Assembly: GCA_024362935.1 (NCBI GenBank)
Contig: JANCRA010000018.1
Location: 1,302,001-1,366,000 of the forward strand
DNA length: 64,000 nucleotides
Origin: Setophaga petechia
Taxonomy: Eukaryota; Chordata; Aves; Passeriformes; Parulidae
Direction of reading: 5' to 3'
Numbering within the stretch: the stretch's first letter is position 1; every line of letters starts with the position of its first letter. The translations under genes and the position numbers were made by a program. Shown here in pieces: positions 39,431-52,430 of this stretch. The notes beneath the pieces are model-generated. The model saw only the letters and a list, made by a program, of their open reading frames with translations, searched no databases and was not told the DNA's origin.

Positions 39431-42216
39431 TCCCTGCTCTGCTGTGCCCCAGTGCTCTGTGCTCCTGCAGGCTGTGCTCACAAATCCCTGCTGCTGTTAC
39501 CCCAGGGCTCTGACTTCTGCCACCACCACAAGGACTCAGAGCTGTGTTTGTGGTGCTTGGTGGCTGTAACTGTTGATGGCTGTTGTTCCTGCAGTCCTGT
39601 GCTGTGCACACCTGGCTGCAGCCCCCCAGTTCGTGTCACCTGTGTGGTCACTGCAGCCACCAGCTCTGCTTGCTCTAAGACAGAGCCTTGGATTTGTCCT
39701 GCCCACATCTCTGAGGCACAGGGAATGTCCTGGTGTCACCAAACCCCATGGGGATTTTGGAGCTGTTGGAGTCTCCTCTTGCTCAGAAGCTTGGCATCAT
39801 CTCTAGCTGACAGTTCCCATCTGTTTTTCCTACCATGCCTCTATTAAAATACTAAAGAAAGCAGGAAATTAGATATAGGGGAAGATACCAAGGAAAACAA
39901 ATATCAGAAAAAAAGCAAGCAGCAATATTTAATTACAGGGGATATGGAGCAGCAGGGCAGATAAGATACCCATGACAGTGAGTAAGAATCAAATTGACTG
40001 TAAGTAGATCTATTTTGAGGGGATGATATGCATGAAGTAAAAAATGCCATTAGTAGTTTATCATATAGAAGAAATGTGAGGGAGGAAAATGTGCATGCAA
40101 TATTAAAACACAGTGCACTTGTGGATTTGACATAACAGATAGCAGGTCCCCATATATGAAGTGACAGCAAAATACCCTTTAGCTGCAAGGGGACAAGCTT
40201 TCACTCAGTCACAATGCAGACAACTTCTTGAACTGATGGAAGCATATTCCCCAAGAAGAACATGAGGACATCTCGTGTTTGGAAGGGGAGAAAAGCAGCA
40301 GAAATTCAAATCTGCATCCAGGAACTGTTCCAAGGAGCTGGGTCTCATAAGGATCTTTGTTACCTTTAGTGAAAGCCCTGTGGGATAGAGGTATGGAAAT
40401 GTGTTCCCACTGTTTGTCATCTCAGCATTGGCAGACACCAATTAAATTGATTTGCAGCATCCTTTCCTAATCCTTATCCATGTAACTGTCCTATCCTGCA
40501 GTTATTACTTAATTCCTTAGGAAGCACAGGGCTTTGGAAGAATCCCTGGGAATATTGCTGAAGCACTGAGAGAGGAAGGACAAAATTAATTTTTTCCTTC
40601 CAAAGGCTCTAGGATTATCCCAGGAGATATCAGAGAAGGTAACACCAATGGATAGGGTAATTTTAAGGGAAAAAGGGAAAAAATTTCCTTGTTTTTACAT
40701 CTTTTGGTAGTGGACAAGTCACTTCATCTTTACTTAACCTGTATAAAATGAAAACAGACTCTTCCTACTCATAATGGCTGTGAAGCATGTGGGGTTAATT
40801 TGTTAAAGATAAAGGTGTATTTGACTGTGATTTAACAACCTCAGTCTATAGAAGCCATGTAAGCAGCTAACTGGGCATCTCATTCATCAGCCTTGGTGAT
40901 CTGTGCTGGCTCAGAGCAGCCTGCTATAGATTTTTAGAGACATTGGATCGTTCCTGTTACTTACTTGAAGGATAAATTGCAACATTTATCATGGCATTCC
41001 CATTTTTATTTTGTAAATCTTTCAATACCGTGATTGAAGAACAGTTTGAAAGCCAATAAGTGCAAATTCCAGATATTGTTGGAATTGTAAGGGTATTTTG
41101 AACCATCCTGATCAAAGTAACAAAGAGCATCAATGGACTTGCACAACACATAAATGTTAGGTATTTTCAAGGAGGCCATTAGAACACAGCGTTCATTTGG
41201 AAAATATTTGGAATAATAACCTATCATTCACTCATAGAAAATTTCAGTGTTGGGTGGCGTTTCAGTCAAGAAAATACTTGATATCCTTTAGAAACAAGAA
41301 ATTGTGCCATCACTGGAGCCTTGCAAGGCTGTGCTGAGACAGGAAGCAGCATATTAATGTGAAATTTCCATCTTTTTCACGCTTAAATGGAGCAGATCTA
41401 AAGTCAGTTCATTCAACAAAATGGCAATTTGGATCTATTTTACAGAGCTCACTCGAGGCAATGTGCTCTTCCTAGTTCACTTTAAATGTGGATTCTGAGA
41501 CTCTGGAAGATTTTTGCATATTTTGATTACCATCAGTTCTGTTTGCTCACATTTTACCTGCTTGACTAGAGAAATAAAGTTTTCCTGGGTGTCTTTTGGC
41601 ATATACAAAATCTAGTTAATTAAGACATGCTATACTTTCTCCCCAGAGTCAAAGTATAATGTTCAGCTGGCCGACTTGCATGAATAATCCATCACTGTGA
41701 ATCATTAATTTAGAAGACAAGCTATGGTAATTGATGTCTTTATGCAAGCTATGGAAATGCTTAGGGAAATTGCTTATTTTTTTCTTGTTAGTTCCCTTTT
41801 TTTCTTTTTTTTTTCATTTGCTTTGGAATATTTCTAGGCCTGAGTCGTGTGGATTCTGAAATGGATTCACCTGAGATTAAGGTTCTTGTGGGAATGGGAT
41901 CTCCTTCTTGAGTTTGATAAAAATCTGAATATTTTTGATCTGAAAAACTTTTAAAATCATAAGATTTATCCTTGAGCTAATCTTGTGTGCTTACATTGGA
42001 TGAACTACTCCAAGTTTGGAAGTTTCTAGGAAAAGGAGCTGGCATGGTGGTCTTAGCAGTGGCTTTAATGTGGTAAAAATGCTTTAACGGTTCCTGTCAT
42101 AATTTGGTAATGCAAACAGGGATTGCAAGGTAAGTTGGTAAGTTGATATTTTGACCTTCCTGTATTGCTCAGCACGTTTTTGTATCAAAATAAGCATATA
42201 TAAGGCTGGTGATGTG

Positions 42217-42218
42217 TG

Positions 42219-42272
<54 letters not shown>
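42217..42272. repeat. (TA)n microsatellite
   Basis: About 27 TA dinucleotides with TG interruptions at the ends. Confidence 0.95.
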
Positions 42273-45200
42273 ATTTTTGTTGTTGGAGTATGTACATTTG
42301 AAGATAATTTATCACATAATTCATAAAGCTCACCTGTATACTGCATTATACTGTAACCATTATGTCTCTGTGGCATGAGAAGTTACTCATTTTATTTTCT
42401 TTCTGGGAATCTCTTCACTTTCACTCATAATTGAAATATGAGGGTTTGCTACCAATTTACAATTATTTTGTCTGCCTTCAGAACAAGGAAGAGGCAGTTG
42501 GTTGGTGTTGAATGGGAGCCAACAGCTTGGTGACATTTCAAAAGTGGGATATCAATAACCCATATATGACTTAAAGCACATATATATTATGTAATAATGT
42601 CATATATGCAAAATATTATAAAGTCTTTCCATTGATGTTAATGGGATTTGGACTATAACTACACAGTACTAAGATGATTTTTATTCCATTGAGGAAATTT
42701 CCTAAATATTTCTTGTGTGTTCTGTAGCTGAAATGCAAAATGAACCATTCTGCAGATAGATTTAAAATGTAACAATTCTGAAAATGAGCAGGCAGGCTTA
42801 TTTTGTGTTCTCTCTTTTTTTTTACCCTTGAATATTTATTTCCCATTTAGGCATCAAACTAGAGGCTTATTTGATCTCATGTGCTTGGCTGCTCCTGTTT
42901 GTTCCCAGCTGAGCCCTGATGTGCTGCACTTTGAGAAATCCACCCCTGAATTTTGACATTTTACACAGGAGCAAAAAGAGAACATGTTCCCAATAAATTC
43001 ACTTTCAAGCTGAATTCAAATAGGTTTTGCTGTTTGGGTTCAGTTTCGTAAGGTAGGAGAGGTGAAATGCTGCTGATAGCTGCAGTTATTGAAAAATGGT
43101 AATCACAACTTTCATAAAGTGAGATAAGCCATGTTTATTAATGTTTTCTGTGGCCACAGAGTGACTTGGCCCTGGGACATTAAATGCCTAAATGGGTTGT
43201 GTAATTAGCTTTTTTCCACTTACAGATCAAGCAGCTAAACACACAACATTTTCTGAGCAGCTCAAATTATTTTTGTCATGTTAGTTTAAGCCAAGGGAAA
43301 ATAATTCTGATTTTTCAGGTTTTTTGAATAAAATCAGAGCTGCACAGTGAACAGAACTGGGGTCCTGAGGAGATTTCTATGACAGCCATAAAACTCCTAA
43401 ACCTGGGATGATTTCTGTGATCCCACCCCTGACACAGAACAGAGGTTTGAACCATGCTGGCCTGCTTTGGCCAAGAATTTAAAATTATTGACCCAAAACC
43501 ATGGCATGTAGTGGCTATGGATAGAGATCCCCCCCAGGCAACTTCTTCCAGAGCTTTCTTGTGTTTGCCAGCAAAATTCTATTGTTTGAGCCTGATGTAT
43601 TGTTTCTACAGTTTGAAATTCAGATTTGTCCCATCCGCTGTGCATACACAATCAGAACAATATTTAAATGCCTTTTTTCTTCTCCCTCCATGATTGATAT
43701 CAAAGAGAGGGACTGGAATAAAACATCCCCAAACTGGCCAAGTTTGAGCTTTTAAATCCATATTAATTTCATACTTGGCTACCTCAGTTGGCATCATTGT
43801 TAGTCCAATTAAAAAATAAACACCCGCCCTAAAGAATTTGCAGCCAGGCTGTGTCACACTCAGTCCTAGGGGAAAATTCCTTAGGCACAGGGAATACTCC
43901 TGGTTTTTGAAAGGCTCTGCTTGAGTGCCTGCCAAATGTAAGCTTTTTTCCCCACAGTAACCACTTTGACCTCTTTGACAGTATCATAAACCAAATAAAT
44001 ACACTGCAAAATCCCCAGTCTGATCAGGACATTACAGAGGAAAATTTCTAGTCTGGATTTCTGGATAAAGTAATCTCAGCAGTTCCTGGAGGGAGAGAGT
44101 GGGGAGTTGCCAGTGTCAAATAGGAGGTAAATATTTCTCTCCCTGAAACAATTCAGCAAAAAGACCTCTGAAAATCTGAACAACCTGAGGACTTTGCGGT
44201 AGTTAAGCTCTAATTTTGTCATGTCATGGTTTGACTCTTTCTGTATAAGACAGGTTAAACGAGTGGGACCTTTAAAATGAGAACAAGGAAATGTTTGTTT
44301 AATAAGGCCCCAGTAAAGATTTTTTTCCCTAATGCAAACTCGCTGCATGGGAGTGCAGAAGTGTTTGAGGTTAGGGATCAGCTGTGGCCATTCAGGCTTG
44401 TAATTACAGCTGTGATAAGTGTGTTTTCAAGTCTTGCTGTACTAAGAGTTTTCTTAATCCATTATTTTATTTGGCCTTTCATTGCTCCTCCTAGCACATT
44501 GTAACAATTCCTGAAAACTTGTGAATCATGGCAAAACAAGTGTTAGGCTATTCATTTCTGGCTCTATGGAGACATAAACTTGAGTCTTGCCTGGGCAAGT
44601 GCATGGCCATGTCTGACATCACTGATGTTGTATTTGGGAGCCACTGTAAGCACACAAATATCACAGCTCTGTGTGGTGAAGACTGGGCTGTTTAAAGTCA
44701 ATCTTTTTAATGTAGCATTGGGGGGAAAATGTAGTGAATTTCTATTATTAGCAGCCTTTGTTACTGTGGGCTTTGGGAGCTGGATAAGAGATGGCTCCTG
44801 GTGAAGGTTGGATGTGTTCTGCTGTTGGCTTCCCTCTGTTTTTAGGGAAACAAGCGCTGATGTCTCAGCTGGTTGCTCTTTAGTGCAGAAATTCATGGCA
44901 CTGAATGTCCCACAGCTTTGGACACTTGATCCAGTGGAGCTGCTGTCACCTCTGCACAGGCACTTCACTGCCTCAAACAACCAAACTCAGGGTTGTTCTT
45001 CCCTTCTGGGTAGTACAGTTCTGTATATTCTGCCATGGATGAATTTGAACAAAGAAGAAATCAACCTAAAAGTAACTTCAGGCGGATGATTCCATGCTCT
45101 GGAGTGGGCCAGCTGTAATTTTAGTGTCTTGTGTGTCCTGGTGATAACCTGTGATGAGACAGAGGTGGCTGTGCTGCATTCCACAAGGTGCCCAGCTGAT

Positions 45201-45909
45201 CTGTGTGTGCTGCCTCGAGGGCTGGCAGAGTCCTGGTGCAGTGAGGGATGAGCTGCTGCCCATTTCCACCTGGTGTTTGGATCCCATGGAATAACTGTGC
45301 TGTGGTGACTAACTAAAGAAATGTGTGTCATTTGGGCACTGCTGCTCATCCAGCTGCACCAGCTCTGGGAGGTCTGTGTGAGGCAAGGCATTCTGCCTGC
45401 TTGTTGCCTAATGGGTTTGGTGCTGAGGCAGATTGACTGAAAATTGAAATATTTTCTTCTTCTGTGACCGTATTGATGGAGCTGCTTGGCACAAACTGGA
45501 TCTGGATTCCTTCCTTTGAGGCACAACTGTCCACCTTGCCTATTTGACAACTTAATTTAGACATAAACATCATATAACCCATGTAAAGCTTGAAATTTGG
45601 GCTCTTTATATAGGCACAAGAATTCAGGTTAACCTACTTAGTTTGGAAAGCCACGCTAATTAAAAAGATTAACCTCATTTTAAATAAGAGTGTGTGTTAC
45701 CCACCAGTGGAAAATACTGGACGCCCATGAATCATAGCTCATCACACAAAGGCTGGGAGTAGTGTCAGAGTCTTTCTAGCACAAGGTAGAATTAATATGA
45801 ACTTGCCATAAGAAAACATGTGAGACTTGCTGGAAAACAGGCAGTTTGATTTGGGGAGGGGAGACAATGAGGTTTCAACTTTCAGTTTTCATTCTGGGTG
45901 TTGGAAAAG

Positions 45910-46525
45910 ATTCAATTCCTTTCTTTAAGCTATCGGAGCTTTCAAATTATAAAAATCTGAATGGAAAACAAAACCAAAACAAAACCACCCAACCAAAAAA
46001 AAAAACCCCAGACATCCTCAGGTTCATTTCTTTTCTTTAAGGTATTGGAGCTTTCAAATTATAAAAATCTGAATGGAAAACAATACCAAAACAAAACCAC
46101 CCAACCAAAAAAAAACCCCAGACATCCTCAGGTTCATTTCTTTTCTTTAAGTTTTCAAATTATAAAAATCTGAATGGAAAACAATACCAAAACAAAACCA
46201 CCCAACCAAAAAAAAACCCCAGACATCCTCAGATTCAGTTCCTTTGTTGAAGGTATTGGAGCTTTCAAATTATAAAAATCTGAATGGAAAACAAAACCAA
46301 AACAAACCCAGCCAACCAAAAAACCCCAGACATCCTCAGGTTCATTTCTTTTCTTTAAGGTTTCAAATTATAAAAATCTGAATGGAAAACAATACCAAAA
46401 CAAAACCACCCAACCAAAAAAAAAAACCCAGACATCCTCAGATTCAATTCCTTTGTTGAAGGTATTGGAACTTTCAAATTATAAAAATCTGAATGGAAAA
46501 CAATACCAAAACAAACCCAGCCAAC
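45910..46525 (+). repeat. A-rich tandem array, six copies of about 100-112 bp
   Basis: The motif TCAAATTATAAAAATCTGAA recurs at 45942, 46054, 46155, 46265, 46363 and 46474. Spacing alternates between about 111 and about 100 bp because some units lack the GGTATTGGAGC segment, suggesting a higher-order two-unit repeat. Confidence 0.93.
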
Positions 46526-48140
46526 CTAAACCACCCAGTCATGCTCAGAGCAGCCCGGCAGGAGCGTGTTGTGCAGCCTCAGGGAGGGTTTGTGGATGTG
46601 AGCCAGCAGAGCACAGCACAAGTGCTCTGTTCCTCCAGTGCTTTGTGATTGCTCTCGTTCATGGCAATCGCTGCAGCGTTTGCAGTCAGGTCCAACGTGA
46701 TGCAAACTCCTCTGTGTGGGAGAATAAGCAGGATTAAGACAAGCTCAGCTCCCTGCATGTGGTGTTTCAATGGCTCATCGTGGAGGGGGTACTTGGAGCA
46801 GCGTCAGTTCCCATAAACACAAAGCAATGAGGCCTGAGCAGTGAGCACGGCAGTGAGAGCCCAGGCCGGGCTCCACCTTCAGGCACGGCGGGAGTGCTGG
46901 ACTCTCAGCTGAGCTGTTTTGTCCATGCTGGGCCAAGAGTGATGTTTCAATAGCCCCAAGCCTCCAAGGCCAGGATAAATGAAGCTATCAGAACAAAAAT
47001 GGGATTTTATTCCCCCTCAGTAAAATGAGGCTTGTTTTTTACTCAGATTGAAAAAACTATTTGGTGGCTGTGTATCTTCTGTTGTGGATAAGATGCCTGA
47101 ACAGCAGGAAGTAGTTTTTCCTCCCTGCCTTTCTGTTTCCAACTTTCCAGTTTATCCCTTAAAGCTGCTGCTGTTCCAGATCCTCTCTGAACAATTCAGA
47201 AACACATGTAGGGCACCAAGCTCACTTCTTGTTTTCATGCCCTGCCAGCTCTCCCACTTGGAGCAGCATGAGGCTGCTCCTGTCCCATTTATTGGATTTT
47301 GTGTTTTTTTCCTTGAGTTGGTAAGTTCATGGATGCTTGTGAAGAAAAAAGAGGGAGGAAGAACTTGAATGATGATGTGGAGATAAAAGCTTGAGGATTT
47401 TAGTGGCATTTCTGGCCACTGTGCCATACTGGGTGGTTCACTCCTCCTGCCTAGGTCTGACTTGTCTGTATTGGTGTCTGGGGTCTTGTCTGTCATGGGC
47501 AGATGTCCTGGTTGCTTGCTTTTTTTAGATATTTGTAGAGCTGCTCTCAAGTGCAAGCAATATAAAACCAGAGTTGTGGAGTTGTAGAAACCATGGAGAT
47601 AAGGCAGACAATTGAGAATATTTGAGAATATATGAAAAATAGCAGCAAAGTAAATAGCAGTGATGCTGAGGCCTGAGAGGCAAGAATTGGAACTGGCCTT
47701 AGGGTGGGAGGAAAGAAGAGTTTAGTATTTTTCTCCCATGCTTCTCAGTCCTTTGGGAAGATCAGTGATCAACATCCTTCAGATCAAAAAGAAATTCTTA
47801 TGGAATGCCTTGTTGAGGCTTTCCACTTTGAAAAATACAGAGTGAAAAAATCCTGCTACTGGCTGAATTTGGCACGGAGATTATTCTGTAGTTTTTAGAA
47901 AAAAATGTCTGTACTTTGTAACAGATGTTATTCTGCTATGTTAGAGAAATATTTGGAGAGCCTTAATGCTGAATTTTCCCTTCAGTCACTGATTTTGCTG
48001 AAATGCCCTTGCTCAGTTAGTCCATTTTGCTGGTTCAAAACTGAACCCCCTCTGAGTGACTCTTCTTTCTCACCCTTTTGTCTCTGGACAATTTGTGCTA
48101 GACCAGTTTTAGAGCCTTTTTCATTCTCATTTTGTGCCTC

Positions 48141-48353
48141 AGCCATGGCTCTGGCTGTGCACACTTGCCAGGACAGCTCTTTCAGCTGGATTTAAACCTG
48201 GGCTTTCCTAGGCCCTGTCTCTGCCCCCCAGCCATGCCAAGACAGCTTTTTCAGCTCATTTTAAACCTGGGCTTTCCTAGGCTGTGCCTGGCCCCAGCCA
48301 TGCCATGCCAGCTCTTTCAGCTGGTTTTAAACCTGGGCTTTGCTAGGCCCTGC
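48141..48353 (+). repeat. Tandem triplication of about 65 bp
   Basis: Three diverged units share CAGCTCTTTCAGCTGG and TTTAAACCTGGGCTTTCCTA. Confidence 0.85.
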
Positions 48354-49960
48354 AGCGTTGGAGGAATGGTGTCCGTGCATTACAAACAGCAGTCCTGGTG
48401 ATGAGGAATTGCTGCTGGTAATTAATCAGGGTTTAACATCTACTCTGAATGCTGGGGTTAATTGTTTGGGGTTTTTGTTTTTTTCTAAAGCAATCTCTGC
48501 CTTATTACTGTACTGTGAGAAAGTAATTCTGATCTCAGAAGTGTTAACAGAAGTGAATAATAACTCTCCTGGCAAGAGGGACGTTACCCAAATGTAAATG
48601 GAGCCCGGTGTTGATTGCAAGGCTGCAGCCAATATTATTTTGTAGGAAAACAAGCTGGTTTGTATGTCACACTTGCTTTCAGTTCATGCACTGACAGACT
48701 CCTCTTCTGAAATCCTGATGCATTTTAATTAACTTTCTTCATCATCTTGACATAACTATACCATAGCCTGATCTCTTTTCTTCTGAAGTCCTTGTGAAGG
48801 GAGCTGGACCAGGTAAGGAAGAATTAAATTCTGCTTTGATCTTTTGAAATGATGTTTCACACCATGTGCTTTTTCTATTTAGTTATTCAGGGATGATTTA
48901 AAGATTGTCATTGTTCATTGTGTTTTGTTAAGGATATTTGATGAGTTGCCTGATTTGGTTGATGGGCTTTTAAGAGACATTCAGCTAAATCTCCTCCAGA
49001 GATGCACAATTTCTGGTTACTTCTCCTGCAGTGTTCCCTATTCCAACAACCCTAAGTAGTGAAGGGTTCCTGTTCTGTTTTTGTTTCTCCTTAATTAGTT
49101 GTGTCTTTTAGTCCTCCTACTTTGGAAGGTTTAAAATTGGCTGTGAGAGCTTGTATAATTCCAGGCAAAGTACACAGACTAATGTAATGTATCTCAAGTG
49201 ACTTTATGTATAAATAGGGAGTTGCAAGAAAAATGCTTGAAACACTGCATTCCAAACTCACTTGCTGGAAATGCTTCCACAGGATGTATTATTAATATAT
49301 TTTGGTGCTGCTGAAGCTGTAATATCACCATGCATTACAGCAATATCTGTGACATAAGTGACAGCTTTCATCACTTATACAACTACGCTCCAGTACATGC
49401 AGGGATCTCGCCTTTAGACTCCAACTGCAGTGATTGCATCTGGCAGTTGCATATGGTGAAACTTAGCTACTGCCCTTTTAATTAAATTATAGTGGGAGCT
49501 TGATGATCAGCTGAGTTTCACAGGAAAATAACAGAAATGGGACTTGGTGTAAGTAAGGAAATTTGTGGTACGTGCAAGAGCAGGCAAGAAGTTGTTCTTG
49601 TGTCTAAAATAACTGATTGCAGTGTTCTATCTCTGCTGCTCCTGATGGAAAGAGACTATTCCAGAATTAGATCTCACCCTTCCTTTCCCAGATAGCCCTA
49701 AGGAAATCTCAGGGAGGAAAAGGAATGCTGCTGTCTCATTTGGGGGATCTTCCCTGGATGGTTGCACCCTGAGTGGAGTCCTGCATTGGCCTTTTCACTG
49801 AAAAGTCATTGCAGAGGTAGAATGTGTCAGAATTGGTGCTGGAGAGCCTCTGAGAGCCACCTTGCCCTCCTGTGTCTGGGCATTGTCCCTCCTTCCAGCA
49901 GTCAGGTCAGCATCTTCACCACCAGAGCAATGCACCTGAGAGAGAGAGGGACCTCATGCA

Positions 49961-50832
49961 GAGAGCTGTGCAGGGCTGACAGCCCTCCCTGGGGGAGAAA
50001 TGGGTGCTGAAACCACCAAAACCAAACAGGCTGTGCCTAACTGAGGTAACTCTGTGGAACTCACCAGGTAAGAGCTGTGCAGGACTGACAGCCCTCCCTG
50101 GGGGAGAAATGGGTGCTGGAACCACCAGAACCAAACAGGCTGTGCCTAACTGAGAGAATTCTCTGGAACTCACCAGGTAAGAGCTGTGCAGGGCTGACAG
50201 CCCTCCCTGGGGGAGAAATGGGTGCTGGAACCACCAGAACCAAACAGGCTGTGCCTAACTGAGAGAATTCTCTGGAACTCACCAGGTAAGAGCTGTGCAG
50301 GGCTGACAGCCCTCCCTGGGGGAGAAATGGGTGCTGCAACCACCAAAACCAAACAGGCTGTGCCTAACTGAGAGAATTCTCTGGAACTCACCAGGCAAGA
50401 GCTGTGCAGGACTGACAGCCCTCCCTGGGGGAGAAATGGGTGCTGGAGCCACCAAAACCAAGCAGGCTGTGCCTAACTGAGAGAATTCTCTGGAACTCAC
50501 CAGGTAAGAGCTGTGCAGGACTGACAGTCCCCACTGGGGGAGAAATGGGTGCTGCAACCACCAAAACCAAGCAGGCTGTGCCTAACTGAGAGAATTCTCT
50601 GGAACTCACCAGGTGAGAGCTGTGCAGGACTGACAGCCCTCACTGGGACACAAATGGGTGCTGAAACCACCAAAACCAAACAGGCTGTGCCTAACTGAGG
50701 TAACTCTGTGGAAATCACCAGGTAAGAGCTGTGCAGGACTGACAGCCCTCACTGGGGGAGAAATGGGTGCTGAAACCACCAAAACCAAACAGGCTGTGCC
50801 TAACTGAGAGAATTCTGTGGAACTTGCCAGGT
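49961..50832 (+). repeat. 109-bp minisatellite, eight copies, each with a splice-donor-like motif
   Basis: Units repeat AGAGCTGTGCAGGGCTGACA, then GGGGGAGAAATGGGTGCTG, then GCCTAACTGAGAGAATTCTC, then CACCAGGTAAG. The period is exactly 109 bp over at least seven units. The GT of the CAG-GTAAG motif falls at 50068, 50177, 50286, 50504 and 50722, with GTGAG at 50613 and GCAAG at 50395. Confidence 0.95.
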
Positions 50833-52314
50833 GACCCCCCTTTTGCTCTGCTGGATTCAGATCCTGTGTAGTATTTCAGTCTCAAGCTTGAAGCTCTCCC
50901 CATCAGACTGTGTTGGCTTTGTCAGATGAGCCACAGGCACACCCCCAGTTCTGAACCTTTTAGAATCCCCAAGTTCCATAATGCTTCAAACCTTCTCCTT
51001 CACAGAGCTTGTGGGTTTTGTGTTTTCTTATTTATAGCTCTTACTTTGTGGGGCACACTGGAGCTGTCAAAAATAAGGCATTCTGCCAAAGTAGTTCTAA
51101 AAATTTGTTTCTCCTAGACAGAAGAAACAAACAGAGAAATTGCATACGAGTCCTCCCAATTGCAGGCCTTGGAGCAGTAGATTTGGAAACAAGACCACCT
51201 TTTTTAATTGTCTAGACATGTATTTAGATGTTCGCTTTAGGCTATTCAAATTTAAGTATTTTGGACATGGCTTCTCAGCATCTCTTTTTATTTTTTAATT
51301 AGAGCTGAGGGAATATGCTTGAGGAAGCGCAATTAAGACAACTTTGGCTTGCATAATTGCCTCAGCAGGTTAGTGAGTCAGTGCCAAGCTCCATGAAAGT
51401 TTAAAAACATTTGGGATTCAATGGGAAAAAATTGTCAATATGAAATTTTTCAGTGTAGCATTTGCCTTTCAGGTTTTGTCAATGCTCCTGGTGCCATGGG
51501 GGTCACTTAAAAAACAGGAATAAAGAATCCTGAAGGGCATGACTTGGCTGGGTGTTGGAGAGCAAGGTTTTAGTGTGGTCCAAACACTTCCTAAGGAATG
51601 ACTGTTCCTTGTCTTAGTCACTCTAAACTGGAGTTTTAAACACTCCTCTATTTCCTATATCATTATTGTGCTGCTCTCTAATGAAATGAACCTCAAGGTT
51701 TCCTGCTCCAGAAGGCAATGACACCATAATTGACAGATGGTGACAAAATCCCTTAACTTATTAATAAATGTTTGTGCAGCTTGAGATAGAGATGTCATTG
51801 CACTGAGACAAACTGATTCCAACAAGGTTCCACATGTGTCTGCAGAGTCTCTGCTTGACAAGGTCAGATGCTCACACAGGCTGAGGGCAAACATTTTTTA
51901 GGGGTAAACATTTTTTGCAGCACAGAAAATGTGAGTACATCCCCTAACATGAAGGAGCTGCCTTGCTGGCTAAATGGAACACATGTCACAGTGAGCAGTG
52001 ATGTGCCTGCCTGCTGTCCAAGGAATGCAGAATTTCCCTGGCTTGTCCCCACTTCTACTGATACCCCAAGTACTTTGTAGATCCCTTCCTGTGCTGCTTG
52101 CACTGGCCCTGACAGCCAGTTGGTGATCTGGTCAGTTGTAGCTTGAAGCATTTAATGGCTATTTAGTTATTTTCCCATTTCCTTGGCTGTATTCTGCTGG
52201 TTCAGAGCAGTAACCTGAATCGTGTGTGTGAGGATTGGTGTTTGATTTGCTGCTCTCACCTGCAGGCAGGCTCTGTGTGCAGCCCCAGGTGTGAGCACGT
52301 CCCAGGGAGCTGGG

Positions 52315-52430
52315 GGATCCCAGCAGGCAGCAGGATGTTGTTGGATCCCAGCAGGACGTTGTTGGATCCCAGCAGGATATTGGATCCCAGCAGGATTTTG
52401 GATCCCAGCAGGATGTTGTTTGATCCCTTG
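52315..52430 (+). repeat. Short tandem array, units of 18-23 bp
   Basis: Five copies of GGATCCCAGCAGGATGTTG with small length variation. Confidence 0.9.

Noticed and set aside
38557..39611. Open frames of up to 181 codons on both strands
   Set aside because: Products of the 90-bp minisatellite, with no start context, no domain and both strands equally open.
44987..45550. 187-codon minus-strand frame in SERPINI1 intron 1
   Set aside because: No domain, antisense to the host gene and not bounded by usable splice signals that I could support.
49916..50903. Ladder of 60-92 codon minus-strand frames spaced 109 bp apart
   Set aside because: The spacing equals the minisatellite period, and each frame repeats the same peptide. 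Not genes.
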